This document shows positions 34,022 through 55,291 of a stretch of 64,000 nucleotides of DNA, piece after piece; position 1 is the stretch's first letter, and each line of letters starts with the position of its first letter. The notes beneath the pieces are model-generated. The model was not told where the DNA came from and searched no databases. It saw only the letters and a list, made by a program, of their open reading frames with translations. Origin of the DNA: Ectocarpus siliculosus (taxonomy: Eukaryota > Sar > Phaeophyceae > Ectocarpales > Ectocarpaceae). Position numbers and translations under genes: made by a program. The DNA is taken from contig FN648564.1 in assembly GCA_000310025.1 (NCBI GenBank), forward strand, positions 400,869-464,868, in the 5' to 3' direction.

Positions 34022-36873
34022 CCACCAGACAGACCACAATCCCCGAGAGTAGAGGAAGAGAACAATCGAATTACACACGGATCGATCCAACCGGCACAAG
34101 TGACTGTCGATCCTGAACAGGCAACACCGACACCACCTTTTCCAACCCCCCCCCCCCCCACTAAAAAATTTACTGAAAAATGGAGATTGTCTGCCCACGT
34201 TAAAAAAAATGTGCCCTCCTGGTATACAACGAGGACAGGGAGGAACCCGTAAAATACAGATGGGAATGGGGGATCGAGGAAATTGCGGTAGTGGACCAAT
34301 ACACATACCTCGGAGTAGAGATCGCAAAAGACTGCTCGTGTAATGCACACATGTCCAAGGTAGTGGAAAAGGGCAAAGCACGAGCAGGGAAGCTGCACCC
34401 AATACTCGCAAACCGGCACCTCGATACACGCATCAAATTGACGGTTTTGAAGAGCGTAATTGTACCGCCGCTAGAGTACGCCGGAGAATAATGGGAAGGA
34501 AGTAAGAAGGTAGTGAAAGAACTCACGGCGGCGCAGATGAAAGCAGCGAAAATCATCCTAGGATGCTCCAAGCCCACAAGTTATGCAGCCGTCAGGGCAG
34601 AAATGGGGATCCAATCCCTACGGTCGGGAAGAGACGCAAGGAAGCTGACATGGCAGTATCGCATGTGCGGGATGGGAGAGGAGAGGTTGCCGAGAATAGT
34701 ATGGGAGGCTAAGTGGGCAAACAAAAAGAGGGGTAGACAACCCACGGAATGGGTCAAGGTTGTAGAGGACGTATGGAAGGGGTTCGACATAGACGAAGAT
34801 GAAACGCTGGAAACGGAGGGTCTACAGGGGTTCAAGGAGAATATATCTGTTGCTTGTGCCGAGAGAGAAGAACAGGATTTAAGAAAAGAAACCAAGGATA
34901 AGGAGGGTCTAGAAGTGTACGGAATGTTGCAAGAAGGAATAGGGTTCAAGGATTACCTACATGTACCAATGGATGCAGGGACAAAGCAAATTCAGGACCA
35001 GGGATATAGGCCTTCGAGAATGTCGACGAAGACATAGGACGGTAAACGACGAAGACGACAGGTTCAAATGTGATTGCGGCTTCGAATGCGAAGACCGTGT
35101 TAATGTAGTCGCGGAATGTCGGCTGTACAATAAGGAGAGGGAAGTGTACATGACTGAGCTGGAGAAAACACAAGGGAGGTTCAGGGGGATGTTTGAGGCA
35201 TGGATTAGAGAGGAGAGGGCGGTAGCTGTCCTGGGGAATAGGAAATGGTTTGAAAAAGCGGGAAGATATATCGTTGGGATAGATAGACTAGGAAGACATT
35301 TTTGAGCCACCTTTGGCAAAGTAGGAAGGAACGATTGGCCATCGGTGATCGGTCCTGTGGGAACAATGCTCCGTCCTCTCGAGGACGCGTGGTCAATGGT
35401 CTAGCCGCTAAGGCATGCAAAACATAAGAGTACCCCTCCCTCCCCCCCCCCCCCTGACTTCAATACCCCGCTTGCTTGGTGTCCTTGACCGCTTCCACTC
35501 CCTTCCTCAAAGTGCTGCTGCACGCGGAGCACATCACGCTCCCCCGGCGCCTCCTCCGCCTTCCGCCGCGGTCCCTTCTCCCGAGCGCTGGCGGCAGCGA
35601 TGCTGCCACCTTTACCCTGAGGCTTTGCGGGGTTTCGGCGGAAAGTGAAGGCGTTCTGCTTGCACGAAAGGAGCTGGTGAAGCCTCTGGTGGGGGTTTAC
35701 TGTGATGCCGAGCTTTTGTTTCGGGAGCAGAGGTCAGCGGCTTCTCCGAGCGCGACTTCTGGGGTGGGTTTCGGCATCGGAGCGACCGAACAGGTGACTG
35801 GAGAGACAGACCCTGTCCAATCGATACTGACGCCAGAAGTAGCAGACTGGTGGACGTTTGGTGGGTATCAATGCACACCTGCAGAGCTGGCCACCCCTTT
35901 CCGTGGTCAGATTCTCACCCAGCCTTCGTGTCTAGTCTCTTGACCGGTTCACAGTCAGAGCCCCGGCCACTGTGCTTCACATTATGATATTCTCGAATAC
36001 ATTTTTGAGTTGGTTTTGTGCTTGCCCTGATGAACAATTCTGCTACCTTGTGTCTGTCGCATGCTGCCATGTTTGTTTACAAACAAAGCCCGTTTAGGCT
36101 TTTGATACCCGTCCCAGCGCCTGAATTTCTCTTGATTTCATGCTCGAGAATCCCGATGCTTCAGCTTTCGGAGATATTACCCGGTTGTTCGAGGCCACCT
36201 CCTTGTGTTGGACCTGGAGACCTGCAATCGGAAGACTAACGCATCGGCGCTCGTCCCAACGTCCCCCCGAGACCTGCCGCGTGGACCAGAATGTTGTCCA
36301 GTACACACCCTGTGCCTTCAAAAGTCGAACCATTCCTTTTGCGATATTTGTGTGCAGGTTTCTGGGCCTGTAGCCGTATGTCACATCCACCGACGGAGGG
36401 GCGTGCTCTGGCGGGACATGCTACAGTCTCGAATCGACCCCAGGGCGGGGTTCGGAGAGTACATTATTTCCCAGGGCCTCGCGAGACTGCGCGAGGAACA
36501 GTGGTGGGCCGCGGCGGACTGCAATGGCCTCAACCCTGCCTCGGCAGCAGTGGCAGCAGCAGTAAGACCAGCAACGTCTGCCGCGAGCGCTCAAACGCAT
36601 CGCCATCGGACCGGCGCTGCAAGCACGGGTTGGGGCGGGGACGATTCCGAGCAGCCTTTCCCCGCACTCAAACGCCTCCTGGAGGACCGCGAGATATTCG
36701 TTGCGGCTGAGGGAGACGCAAAGCGGGCGAGTAGAGGGCTTTGGGATTTGCCGCAACGTGGGGAAGAGGGCGGTCGAAGAGACAGCCCAGCGGCGGGCAG
36801 GGCGAAGGGTTTGACCGATGGGGTGGCGGGCATTGCACGCGTATTAACGGGTTTGTTTGGCCGGTGGCGATGA
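32508..36873 (+). CDS. C3orf33-like protein with SNase-like OB fold, one membrane segment
   Basis: Exons 32508-32683, 33178-33250, 33516-33705, 35513-35793, 36358-36873 give about 411 aa. The match to animal C3orf33 is from memory and runs along the protein. An amphipathic N-terminus carries A-T-I-S-I-K-I-N-D-N-L-G-L-F-R (residues about 45-59), and a membrane segment follows with M-M-V-G-S-A-L-A-I-S-F-L-V-Y. Then come V-P-A-S-Y-F-E-R-R at the start of the OB fold, A-E-H-I-T-L-P and L-R-L-C-G-V in the fold, V-A-V-C-H-I and G-E-Y-I-I-S-Q-G-L-A late in it, and R-G-L-W near the end. Staphylococcal nuclease catalytic residues were not identified, so a nuclease activity is not claimed. The start ATG opens exon 1. 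Exon 3/4 and 4/5 junctions are the least certain: an alternative donor for exon 4 is at 35763/35764. Intron 3 contains a LINE fragment (34152-35435). The protein is longer than the human one (about 294 aa) through a low-complexity C-terminal stretch. Confidence 0.68.
33986..34020. repeat. (GA)n microsatellite in an intron
   Basis: A run of GA dinucleotides in intron 3 of the C3orf33-like gene, shortly before the LINE fragment. Confidence 0.95.
34152..35435 (+). mobile_element. 5'-truncated LINE: end of reverse transcriptase, Cys-rich tail, tRNA-like 3' end
   Basis: The frame starts in the late reverse-transcriptase region (K-W-R-L-S-A-H-V, then L-L-V-Y-N-E-D-R), passes Y-T-Y-L-G-V-E-I and L-E-Y-A-G-E, and ends with a cysteine-rich knuckle (C-D-C-G-F-E-C-E-D-R-V, then V-A-E-C-R-L-Y) at about 35070-35150. 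Breaks are visible: an A-run shifts the frame near 34206, a TAA interrupts at about 34489, and frames change again near 35030. After the last stop, about 130 nt of tail contains TGGTCTAGCCGCTAAGGCAT, which resembles a tRNA D-arm/A box, then a C-run. The copy at 6752-7135 shares this tail. It is inserted in intron 3 of the C3orf33-like gene, in sense orientation. Confidence 0.8.
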
Positions 36874-38512
36874 CGAGTCGTGATATCCTAGCCTGACCCC
36901 AAGGTGCTAAACAACTCGTGCGGATCATGCGCATATGCATCGCAACGGTACTTGCACAAACCCGTTTTGTTTTATTTTCACAGAGAACGAAGCCGTCAGG
37001 GCTCAACTAGGAATTTGTCCCTGCGGGTGGTTGAGCAGCTACGAATCGGTACTACGTGCTTTCGCTCCAATGCTCATTCTGCACTTGACACGGTTGGTGC
37101 AATGAAGAGGGATTGGTGGGTGCGCGTAAGTGTAAGGACTACGTTGCGTAGGTGCTGGTTACAAGGGGGTCGTTTTTTTGCTGCTTGGGTACGATAAAAC
37201 AAGACGTCGCGGCGATTGCGTTTGGTGTAGGTCCTGACTAGAAGTACATTGTAAAGTAGTTCATGCAGCTGAGTAGATTCCCGACGGTGTCGAACTTTGC
37301 TAACGCGAGTGGGGGCAATAAGTCCGGTACTGTGCACGTACAGATGTATTGACGCCAACGAAAAAGAGTAACCCAACGACGGAACAATTTATGTACTGTG
37401 TTGTATGATCGGGTTCTTGGTGTCTTCGGACGCATCCATTGCGGATTTACCCTACCAGCACGTAGTTTATTGTTGCATGGTGTTGCGTTTGCGCATACCG
37501 CGTTAGTCAGATGACCAAGCGTTAGTCAGATGACCAATGGAAGGACGTCGTTGCCCACGAGTATATAATCAGAAGGGCGGCCCACTGTGAAGCCTTTGAC
37601 ATGTGTATCCCCTTCAGGGTTTCTTAAGGGTTTTCGTTCTGTGACAACCTTCTGCAGTAATTTTGTGCCCAACATCATATCTTGCTCAAGTGTTTGCTAC
37701 ACCTACGGGTAGAGATACTCCTGGCGCGGAGCTAGAGGCCACCTTGGCACTTTCCTTGTTCTTTTTCAGTAAAGTATCATTTAAGACTCCACTCCAGCGC
37801 CAAGATTAATTGAACGGTCGAAGTGCACGGATGGGGAAAGTCTTGCCGGCAATGTATTGAGCTCAGACGATCAGCGCGTGTATGGACCCTTTGTTTGGCA
37901 CGTGTTTTTCGCCCCTTGGAGAAGAAACAAGGACGAAACAGTGATACCGTAAGGCTTCACTTCACGGCTGCCGCGGTGCTACGAACAGGCCCACAGACAC
38001 ACGATCAACGATGGTGATACATGATAAATTACATGTGCACAGGCGGCCTAATTGGTACGAGCGGCGAGACGTTTGCACTCTCGATCACCTGCATGTACTG
38101 TACTTCTGTAGATCAAGGACAGTGAAGTCAGGACGAAAATTACACACGCATGATCGCTTGGAGCTGAGCGACTTGAACAGGGCCCGTCGTTTGAAGCACA
38201 GGGTATCTTTTTCTGCAGGCGATATTGACAAACAGCTGCCAAATTCAGGATGAGAGTGTAATAGAGTCGGCAAATATTGCATGCGGCGGAATAGGTGTCG
38301 TTTGGTACGATCACCGATCCAGTCGGGTCGGCTGGTCTGTTGCGTGGGAGGTACGCGGCTGCTGTCGATACCGTGTGGTCAAGTCCCACTGGGGCTTCCC
38401 CAGCCATCACAGCAGTACGGTTTGGGGAATCTTGTCTGTATGCGACATCTAGCCATGTCTTAGGTGCGTTGACGTTTTCACCTTTTCACTGCCGACATCT
38501 CTCTGCGCCGAC
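36874..38512. other. Intergenic sequence without recognised genes
   Basis: No exon with family motifs or convincing splice pairs was found between the C3orf33-like gene and the next plus-strand gene. A small direct repeat, CGTTAGTCAGATGACCAA, occurs twice near 37500-37540. Confidence 0.55.
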
Positions 38513-41500
38513 ATGGCGCAAGGACCGGCCGGCAACGGCTTCAGCTCCTTTAAAGGAGACAGCGATAATAAGCATGGTGCCGACAAGATTCTCACAGCGG
38601 GCCCGAGTACATGGCAGTCGGCCCAGACCAACTTGGTGAGTAGTCTTGTGACGAGAAAACGCCCTCAACAGTGAGCTGGTGTACTCGTTTGAGTCTATTG
38701 GAATGTACAATAGTCTAGAGTACATGTCGTGGTTGTCGTATGGTCGGAACCTGACAAAAAATTGGGATGTAAATGGCTGAATTGCTTTCACATCGAATGG
38801 TACGTGTCTTTGGTACATAATAACCGAGTTTGTATATTTGTAGGATGTTTTTGTAAGGTACTCGGCTGAGACTACTGTATGACCGTTGCAGTATGCGGCA
38901 TTGATGAACGAGGTGATGCAGAACGCAACAATGTGCCGATTCAATATGCGACTTTCCCCCTGACAAAGAAAATTCCCTGGCAGCGCTTTCTCAAATACAC
39001 AATGTAGCCTGGTGTTCAATGCTGAAGCAATCAAATGGTCTCTCTCCGCTCCACCTATGCTTTCAAGGTGCATGAGCTGCGGTGTCTGGTGCATGCCAGG
39101 GATATGGCCCTTGCCGAACAGCGAGCGCGACATGTCAAAGAGTCGATCCTTGTGCGGGAGCAGCAACGAACTTTGGCAACAGACGACCCTGTGTTTATTG
39201 GGAAAACGGCGAAGCTGCTTCGAGCTGCGGATGATGTCGCTGGCGGGCCAGCAATCAACTCGCCTCTTTCCGTCTCTCCGGTCACGTCACGGCCCGCCTC
39301 TCCCATCCTAACCGCCGCTAATCAAAACGCGGTTGACCATTCTCTGGAGGATAGCACCTGCTGCGCAAAAAGAGGCGATGGGTTGTCATCGGAACGTGAC
39401 ACAATGGCAGACACCAGTAAGCCTCCTGACACAGACGATCTAACCGATTCGAACAACGGAAACGGGACAACTCTCGCCTTCACCGGGTGTAGAGGCGGAA
39501 CGGCAAACGACAACAACTGGGAGTCTCGAAAGGGATCTCCTCCATCGCCATCTATCATTGCCGCCAAGAGCAATGAGGAGAGCACCGCGAGGACGTGCTC
39601 ACGATGCGTTAAACTGCAGCACGAGCTTGTCACGGCACTGACGGATCGCACTCTAGTCGAAGCGGAGCTCGTTTCTTTGCGGAGAGCAAGTTCATGGGTT
39701 GATACGGGATGGGAAGGCGAGTCCGCTGGCGGTGCTGTCGATCGGAAGGAACTCGGTGATCTACACACGGGTGGACCAGGTGGAACTGTAAGGGTAGTCG
39801 ACGACGCTGAAAACAATGCCCCGAGGTCACCCTGCGAAGAACTCGGCAACAATGACCAAGGTCTTGACCTTCACGTCGAAATAGAGCGTTTGGAAAGCCT
39901 GGTGTCCCGTGCCGACCAGGGTGCGCCTCTTTCCGATCTCGATGCAATAGCCGTGGACAGCGAAGGGCTGCAGATGCAGGTGTGGCGTGTTTTGAAGCTG
40001 GTGGTTGCATCCAATTTGCTTGTTCGTGGGCGAGGCGCGTGTATCCAACATTTTAATCACCTCTGAGATTGTGATTGGTAGTCATCCAATAGCTTTTGTG
40101 CTAAAACAGCGATCGAACATGCTTCTTTCAGCAGCGCCACCAAATATTCTTGTCTTGGCGCGCCAGGAGTCCGTTCTGCACTCAGAAGAAGACGAAGATA
40201 GCAGCAGCAAACCGCCGGGCCTTGCCGCCTCGTTGTCGGCGACTATCGCGAGACGCGCTCGCCAATTCGAGGAACTGTCTCGGCGGCGCCTCTTGCGACT
40301 GGGAGCTGAGGCTGACCTTCGAGCAGCTCGTGCAAAGCTCGACATGCTCTTGCCCACGGCAACGATGCCGGCGCCCACGCCAGATATGGCGAAGGGTGAC
40401 ACGGAGCGGCAAGGGGCCGGGGTAACGCCTCTACAGCAAAATGGTAGTATCCACCGTGACGTCATCCAAGAAGAAACAGGGAGCGGAGCAGGTCAACATT
40501 GTGACACCAAACAAACTTCGAAAAAAGGGGGCGAGTTCCCACCAACAAACGCCGTTCCACCGAAAGGAGGTCAGGGTTCCTCGGCGATCGGACGGGGAAG
40601 ACGTGGTCGAGGACGAAGCAGTGGCGGTCTGCAGTCTGAGCGTGGTGCCGTATCTAACCGCGAAAAACTCAGCGGTCGAGTCCAGGGTGTTGCTGGCCCT
40701 CCCAAGCAGGCGCTCGGCTCTCGAACTGCCGATGAAGGGACGACGACAACGCGTAAGGCAACACCACGAACGCAAATTGAAGATGGTCGCCATCCTTCTC
40801 AAAAGGATGCTGGACCCAAGGCCAGGCTCACGAAGGGCAGTGGTAAGAAGACAGGGGGGCCGACGAATGACCGTCAAAAAATAGTTGTGGTAGAGAAGGA
40901 GGGCCAGGAAAAGCTGCGAAACTCTCCACCCCAGCCCGACACCAGTAGGCCACACGAACGCGATGATCCGAACAAAGTCACGGTCAACGACAACGCGAAG
41001 CGTTTAAGTGTTTCCTTAGTAGAGGGACAGCTGCAGGGGGAGGGAGAGGCTTCTAAGAGCTCCCTCACCAAAGATGGCAACCAAGCACCTGGAGGGGACG
41101 AAACGACAATACGAGAGGCCGAAAGCTCTTTGACTGGCGGAAATGGCTGCGCTAAGGCTGATCCTACGGTGGGAATCGTGGCGAATGCTTCAGAACCTCC
41201 CCCACCCACTGTGCCCACCGAGGTTAAGAACGATGTTGGAGACGGGAAAAGAGGGGCCATGACGCCCACGAAACACGGACGAGCTAAAGGGACAACGAAA
41301 CAAGATCGCGGGAAAGCTGCACGTTCATCGCCCAGCAAACTTACAAAGGGTGCCGTTGTCCGAAAACCACCGAACCGGTTAACCGGAGAGAAAGCTAAGA
41401 CAAAATCTGCTTCGACGGCTGAATCGGCGGCCCCTACGCGCAGCCTGACGGCCACGGAGGAACAACAATTCTCCAGGGAGACTGCAACCGAAGATGCCAC

Positions 41501-42089
41501 GGGCTCTTCGCTTCCGACGTCGGCCCCAGTAGACCCAGGCGTTACTGTAGAGGAGATGGAGGATGTGCAGAAACAGGAAGGGAGGGCTGAAAAACACGGC
41601 GACTCGCTTTGTGGGACACAGGAGGAGTTAACTTGCCTTGACACCACGCACAAAACGGCCGGAGACGAGGGAGTCGAACAAGATGTAAGGGCGAGGGGTC
41701 CTATCGTCAACGAAGAAGGCGTGGACATACCGGCCACTGGGGCGTCAGCCCGAAGGGAATCCATTTCCCAGGAGAAGCGAAAGCTCGCAGGGCCGGCCGA
41801 TGGAGGAGAGGCCGGAGACAACTTGGTCACAGAGGATGGAGATGGTACAATAGAGGGATATTGTGGTGGTGGTGCCGTCGTTGTGTCGGAGGATGCAGAT
41901 CCTGGCCGTACCGTCGGCGGTGCTGATCTCCATCTTCGGGGTGTTGTAGATCTGGCCGAGGTGCTGCGAGTTGAGGTCGACAAGCTGAGGTTGGAAAAGG
42001 CAGAGCTTGAGGATACCATAGCTCAACTTAACGTGGCAGCCGCTCAGCTGTACCTCGTGGAGTATGAGCAGATGAAGGTGCGGCATTAA
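38513..42089 (+). CDS. Large unknown protein with coiled-coil ends and a disordered middle
   Basis: Not a family I recognise. The exons 38513-38635, 39068-39979, 40110-42089 are all phase 0 and give 1004 aa. The first exon starts at an ATG (M-A-Q-G-P-A-G-N-G-F) and ends at a GTGAGT donor. The second follows a strong polypyrimidine acceptor. The N-terminal part (residues about 42-90) is helical and charged (V-H-E-L-R-C-L-V-H-A-R-D). A C-S-R-C-V-K-L-Q-H-E-L segment near 225 and a basic helix near 365-420 (A-R-R-A-R-Q-F-E-E-L-S-R-R-R) also look like coiled coil. The middle is rich in K, T, P, E and G and probably disordered. The last 50 residues form a leucine-rich coiled coil (L-R-V-E-V-D-K-L-R-L-E-K). 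No signal peptide or membrane segment is seen. A scaffold or cytoskeletal role is possible but only a guess. A 5' exon further upstream cannot be excluded. Confidence 0.62.
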
Positions 42090-43029
42090 GGATACTGATT
42101 TATCGCGGGATGTGCTAGGGGCCACCAAACAAGCATGGATATTGACATGAGGCCGATATATTCATGTAATGTTTCACCCCATGTGCCCGACTTGTTCAAA
42201 GCGCGGGGGAAAGCGGAAAGGTAAAACTGTAGTAAGGAAAAATGATATGCCTTCCATGACGGTTGGAGGGAGTTCACGCCTCTCCCCCCCGGTTCCGCGT
42301 AAAGTAGACGACAGCACGTATGATGCGCTAAACGATAAAATAATACCATTTCTCACCCCTTAATCTGGCCACTGTTCACTCAGGCGAAGTGCCGTCAGCT
42401 GAAAAGGGTTGTTTTCGGGCCTGCTTCTAGACCGGCCAACGCGGAATCGGCGTATGGCCACTCATGCCAAGAAGTAATGCACCGATTGAAGGTGATTGGC
42501 GTCAAGTTCTTCCGACGAAGGATTGGCGGCGTGATGGGAGAGAAGTTTTTCCCGGACGGTCTGGCCAGGGCGTTAACACTCATCGGTCGACCGCGGATGA
42601 CGCAGGGGTCGCAAACGGCGCCCGTAGATCGACTTGGGCCACTCTCACGAAATGGAGGCTCTCCAGGTTTACCCAGAAGCAGAGACGTTCACGTCCAGGT
42701 TGCCGGGGGTATCGACGTGGAAGACGAGCCTTTGATGGAACAGCAGGTCTGGCTGCTGTTTGGATCAACATCGTGTAGACCGTGGCTTGTACAAAAAAAC
42801 AGGACGTGAATGTAGTCTGTAGCTTTGGGATGGGTCTTACCAGAAATGAGGGGGTACCGTCGATGAGTGCCCATTCGCGATGATGCCTGATGCTCCGCGT
42901 TTATGGTATCTTCGTGGCGGCTTCTTCCGCACTACGGCAGAACCCCTCGCAGCTGTCGGTAATACGCTCCCTGGCATGTTGTCGTCTTGCAAAGTAGTCT
43001 AGGCCAAGCCCGAGAACGAGCGAGCAGTA
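42090..43029 (+). other. Spacer with two possible small exons
   Basis: An ATG frame at 42169-42363 (64 aa, with C-P-T-C-S-K-R-G and many lysines) and another at 42477-42809 (110 aa, starting M-H-R-L-K-V-I-G-V-K-F-F) read as plausible protein. The second has a CAG|GTTGCC donor candidate near 42701. It could be a 5' exon of the gene that follows. Neither shows a known domain, and a transcript would be needed to place them. Confidence 0.25.
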
Positions 43030-45724
43030 ATGGCATCGACCCTAACGATATGGCTATTTCAGCACAGCCTCCCCTCCGCATTCCTACTTCAACGAAGTCC
43101 TACCAAAACCCCAGTCCGATCGCAACGCACTCTAAAACATCGCCCGCACCGCCAGGTGTACGGTCTGCTAGGCAAACTAGATCTCCTGCTGAAGCGACGC
43201 GAAGACGTGCTGTGGGCGTACCATCGAGAGGCAGAGGAAGGAGCCCGAGAGGCCAGGGCCCTCCTTGCTTCAGCTGCAGCTCAGCACCACCCAGGCCAAG
43301 CTTGGGGAGTGTCTCGCCCGCCAAATGTCCGACAACTTATCGGTGGACGGGAGGGGTGAGTCCCGGCTCCTTCCGTGCTGTCGTCGTGCGAGCTTGCGGG
43401 GGAACGCGCTTGGAAGGAAGAACTGAGTATGCCACGCGAGAGATACGCTCTGTAGAAGTAGACCATGGGCTTCAGCCCCGCAGGATTCACGCTCATGCGC
43501 GAAGCACAGTAAACAATCAGCGTGACAGCCCTTCTCCCCCTCCCCGCCCCAAATCGCTTCGGTTCTTGACTTGTCTTGAACTACCCGTAAACCAGCCCGG
43601 CGGGAGCACCGCGACCAGCCATCAACCCAACGAACCTTCTCTTCACGGCCGCCGTAGTCCTTGACAGCGTGGCAGCAGCGGCCGCTGGACCCACCCCAGA
43701 ACCTACCGTCTCATCAGCACCCACCCCAGAGAAAATTCCTTCAGCTAGTGGTGGCAGCGAGAGCCGTCGGCAGAGGTACTCGCCAGCAGAAAAGGCGCTT
43801 CTGGAGCTTGCAGACGAAGTAGTCGCTGCGCTCGACGTGGAGCAGCGGCGATCGGACGCTTCGGCCGAACGCCGACGCCTTGCGGTGGATAGGCATAACA
43901 ACTCCGGGGACAGCCGATTTCAAGCACTGGGGCGGCCACCGCTAGGAGTGCCTCCTCTGATTTGGGCAATGGAGATCCACCTGGTAAGTGGGAGGCTGTC
44001 TTCGTTGTTGCCACCTTTCGTCATTTTCGGGCAACTTCGTTATAAATAACTCTTTGACATGTATTCTCTGCACCTGCCCCTCCCCTCGACTTCGATAGGT
44101 GGGAAAGCTAGCCAGGGCGTTTAGGACCGCGGTTGAGGCGCGTGGATTCGAGCGAGAGGTGGAAGACGCGAACTTGGTGGCGGCGGTCACGCTGGGACGA
44201 TCGTCGCCACCCTCATCCAATGGCGGCAAAAACGATTCCGGTCCCCCCTGGCACCTGGAGCATCGTATGTTGTCCGTTCTTCGGGGAGACGAGGAAGAGG
44301 AGAGGGAGCGCCTACAACGGGCCCGGCGTGAATTTGAAAACACCGAAAGTTGCACGATGGCCGCCAACAACCAACGGGAGCAGCAGCGGTTCGGATGGGG
44401 TGCTGATACCTATTCCCCGCGCCGGATTTACCGTCCCATGACGGGCAATGTTGGGACGGATGAAGGCCAACCGAAGTATGGCTCATCCCCGACAACCTCG
44501 CCGAGGAGGAAAGAGGGCCTCGCGCGAGGACAGCAGTCCAGACCTGACTCGACAAAGGGTCGAACCGGTGTCCGAGACGGCCGTCACGCCTCCACCTTCA
44601 ATCGGCCCGGGACCATGGCGCGTGGTTCTACCTTTGAATCCAAAGCTAAGCAGCAGTGCAGCAGCAGCAGGACCGTCGACGGAAACACTCGAGATCTCCA
44701 GAACCAAGATCAGCGTGAGCAGCAGCGACAAGACTCGGCCGCGGTTGCTCGCGTTGAGGCCGCAGTTTTCGACACTGTCAGGCCGTCCCGTCTGCACCCC
44801 AGGCCAGGCTCGGCATCGTTCGAGGGCCGTAGTGGCCGGGTCGGGTTCTACGAAGGGTGCAGCACCTTGGCGGCGACTGAACGCCTTCGTCCCCAAAGTG
44901 CGCGCCTACCCGAAGCGCATGACAAGTTTCTAGGTGAAGGAGGAAGAACCACCGTTGGTGGCCACACGGGGGCTTCCCACGCCATGCCTTCGGATGCTCA
45001 TCGCAGCGGGCGGCGGGCGTTCGAAGGCAACTCGACATCTGGACCAAACGGGGAGGAGCGGCCGGTACGCACGACTATGACCACCGTCGCTCTCACCGCG
45101 AACACCACGGCCCGCCGTCCTGCCAGCGCTGGCGGGCGCGTTGTGGACACACGCACCTGGTCTTCAAACAGCAATGTGGTCGAAGCAGGCACCGGCGTGT
45201 TTCGCTGCCGTCCAAACAAGACGACTCGTGCGGCTGTTCGGTTTGAAGCCTCTGCCACTGAAGGTGGCGTATCATCTTCGCAGCTCGTTCCGACGCATCC
45301 TGGGGCGGTCCCCCAGTTCCTGCTCCGGAAAGAACGGGAGTTGTTGGAGGCCCACCGGCATAAGCAGGCGGCGGTGAATGGGCGATTTGAGGTCGTCCCC
45401 GACCAGGGCGACGATATCGGTGGTTGTGGCGACGAGGGTGTTTCCGGATATGCTGCTGGGGGCTCGGGGGGTGATATTAAATCAGATAGACGAGTTATGA
45501 ATGCATCGGAGATTAGTGATCGGTGGGGTAGAGAGATAGGCGACACGCTTGAGCAAGGAGGTGACGGTGGTAGCGGCGCCTACGGCGGCAGGGTACTGTT
45601 GTCTTCCGTGAGGCTGGAGGATTCTATGGACGGGGAGGGATTGATGCCGGATGCCGGCGAGCAGGCTTTCTTTGACGCTTGGAAGCCGACGGGGTACGAT
45701 ATCGACCTCAGTCGGTACGACTGA
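43030..45724 (+). CDS. Unknown basic, disordered protein with R-P-x-S-A motifs
   Basis: Not recognised. The model 43030-43355, 43668-43983, 44099-45724 keeps phase (2, then 0) and gives about 755 aa, ending Y-D-I-D-L-S-R-Y-D before TGA. The first part has a helical stretch with L-L-G-K-L-D-L-L-L-K-R-R-E-D. The second exon carries S-P-A-E-K-A-L-L-E-L-A-D-E-V-V. The long last exon is polar and low in hydrophobics, with three R-P-x-S-A motifs (R-P-G-S-A, R-P-Q-S-A, R-P-A-S-A). Such motifs recur in flagellar and cytoskeletal proteins, so a flagellar link is a weak guess. The 5' end is uncertain: the first exon could instead start at an acceptor at 43155/43156, with upstream exons near 42.5 kb. 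It lies about 0.9 kb after the preceding gene on the same strand. Confidence 0.55.
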
Positions 45725-46632
45725 TGTGAATGCATTCTGAAAGTATGTCGTGGTTTTATGCTCATCGTCATGGTGGTGTTTGCTGCCACCTTTCTTTCGC
45801 GCCATATGGTGGCTCCGTTTCGCACGGTGGGTAGCACCTCCTATGTGAGACACGTACAATACCTTGCGCCTCGTACCAAGCGCAGATCCCCACCGTGTTG
45901 CGACCCTCTGCCCAAAAGGACAAGAGGGTAGGGACGTGCAACTAACTACAGGCACGTTGTGCTCCTATTGCATGCCCACCCTTTATGCGGCTGTTCCATG
46001 CGGCAACTACTGCTTCAAAGTGTTTGTTACAATCAAATTGCAACGTACATTTTCATGTCAACCTTCAAGCTGCGGTTCTCCCTGGTACCAAAAAAATAAT
46101 AAAACTATTGTACTCACACAGAGTGCGTGGACTCCATCATGATGGCACCCCGGCAAACATCCCCCGTCTTGGGGCTCCCTGTGACCCAGACCCTCTGTAC
46201 AAAGAAAAGAACGGTAGTACTGTAAATACAGCAATCAGTAGTTAGTGCGTCCTCTCCTTGACGATAGGCAACCATATCCAAAGCACATTCATAGAGTTTT
46301 CTGCAAACAAACGAGGCTGACGCATGCTTCTTCCATATAATATATATCCCATCGCCCATTCACGTGCGTTGAGCGCAGAAAGGACCATTGACGGACGCAC
46401 ACTGGGTACAGCCGATCTCGTCCACAGTCATGTCGGCTGCTGTGACATGCAGCGCGGCGCAACTTCTTACCTTCTTGGATCGGTAACTTCTTGGATCGTG
46501 CCGGGTACTCCTGCTGCTGTATCATACGCGTACAACAATCGACGGAACCCCCCGAAATCTCGCCGCGTCATTGGTGTCATGGTTGGATCCGCCGTGCATC
46601 ATACACGCACACACACACGGAACGCTGGCACT

Positions 46633-55291
<8,659 letters not shown>

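Noticed and set aside
40874-42019. 381-codon minus-strand frame opposite the 1004-aa gene
   Set aside because: Serine/proline-rich shadow of a GC-rich coding exon on the plus strand; no splice or domain support.
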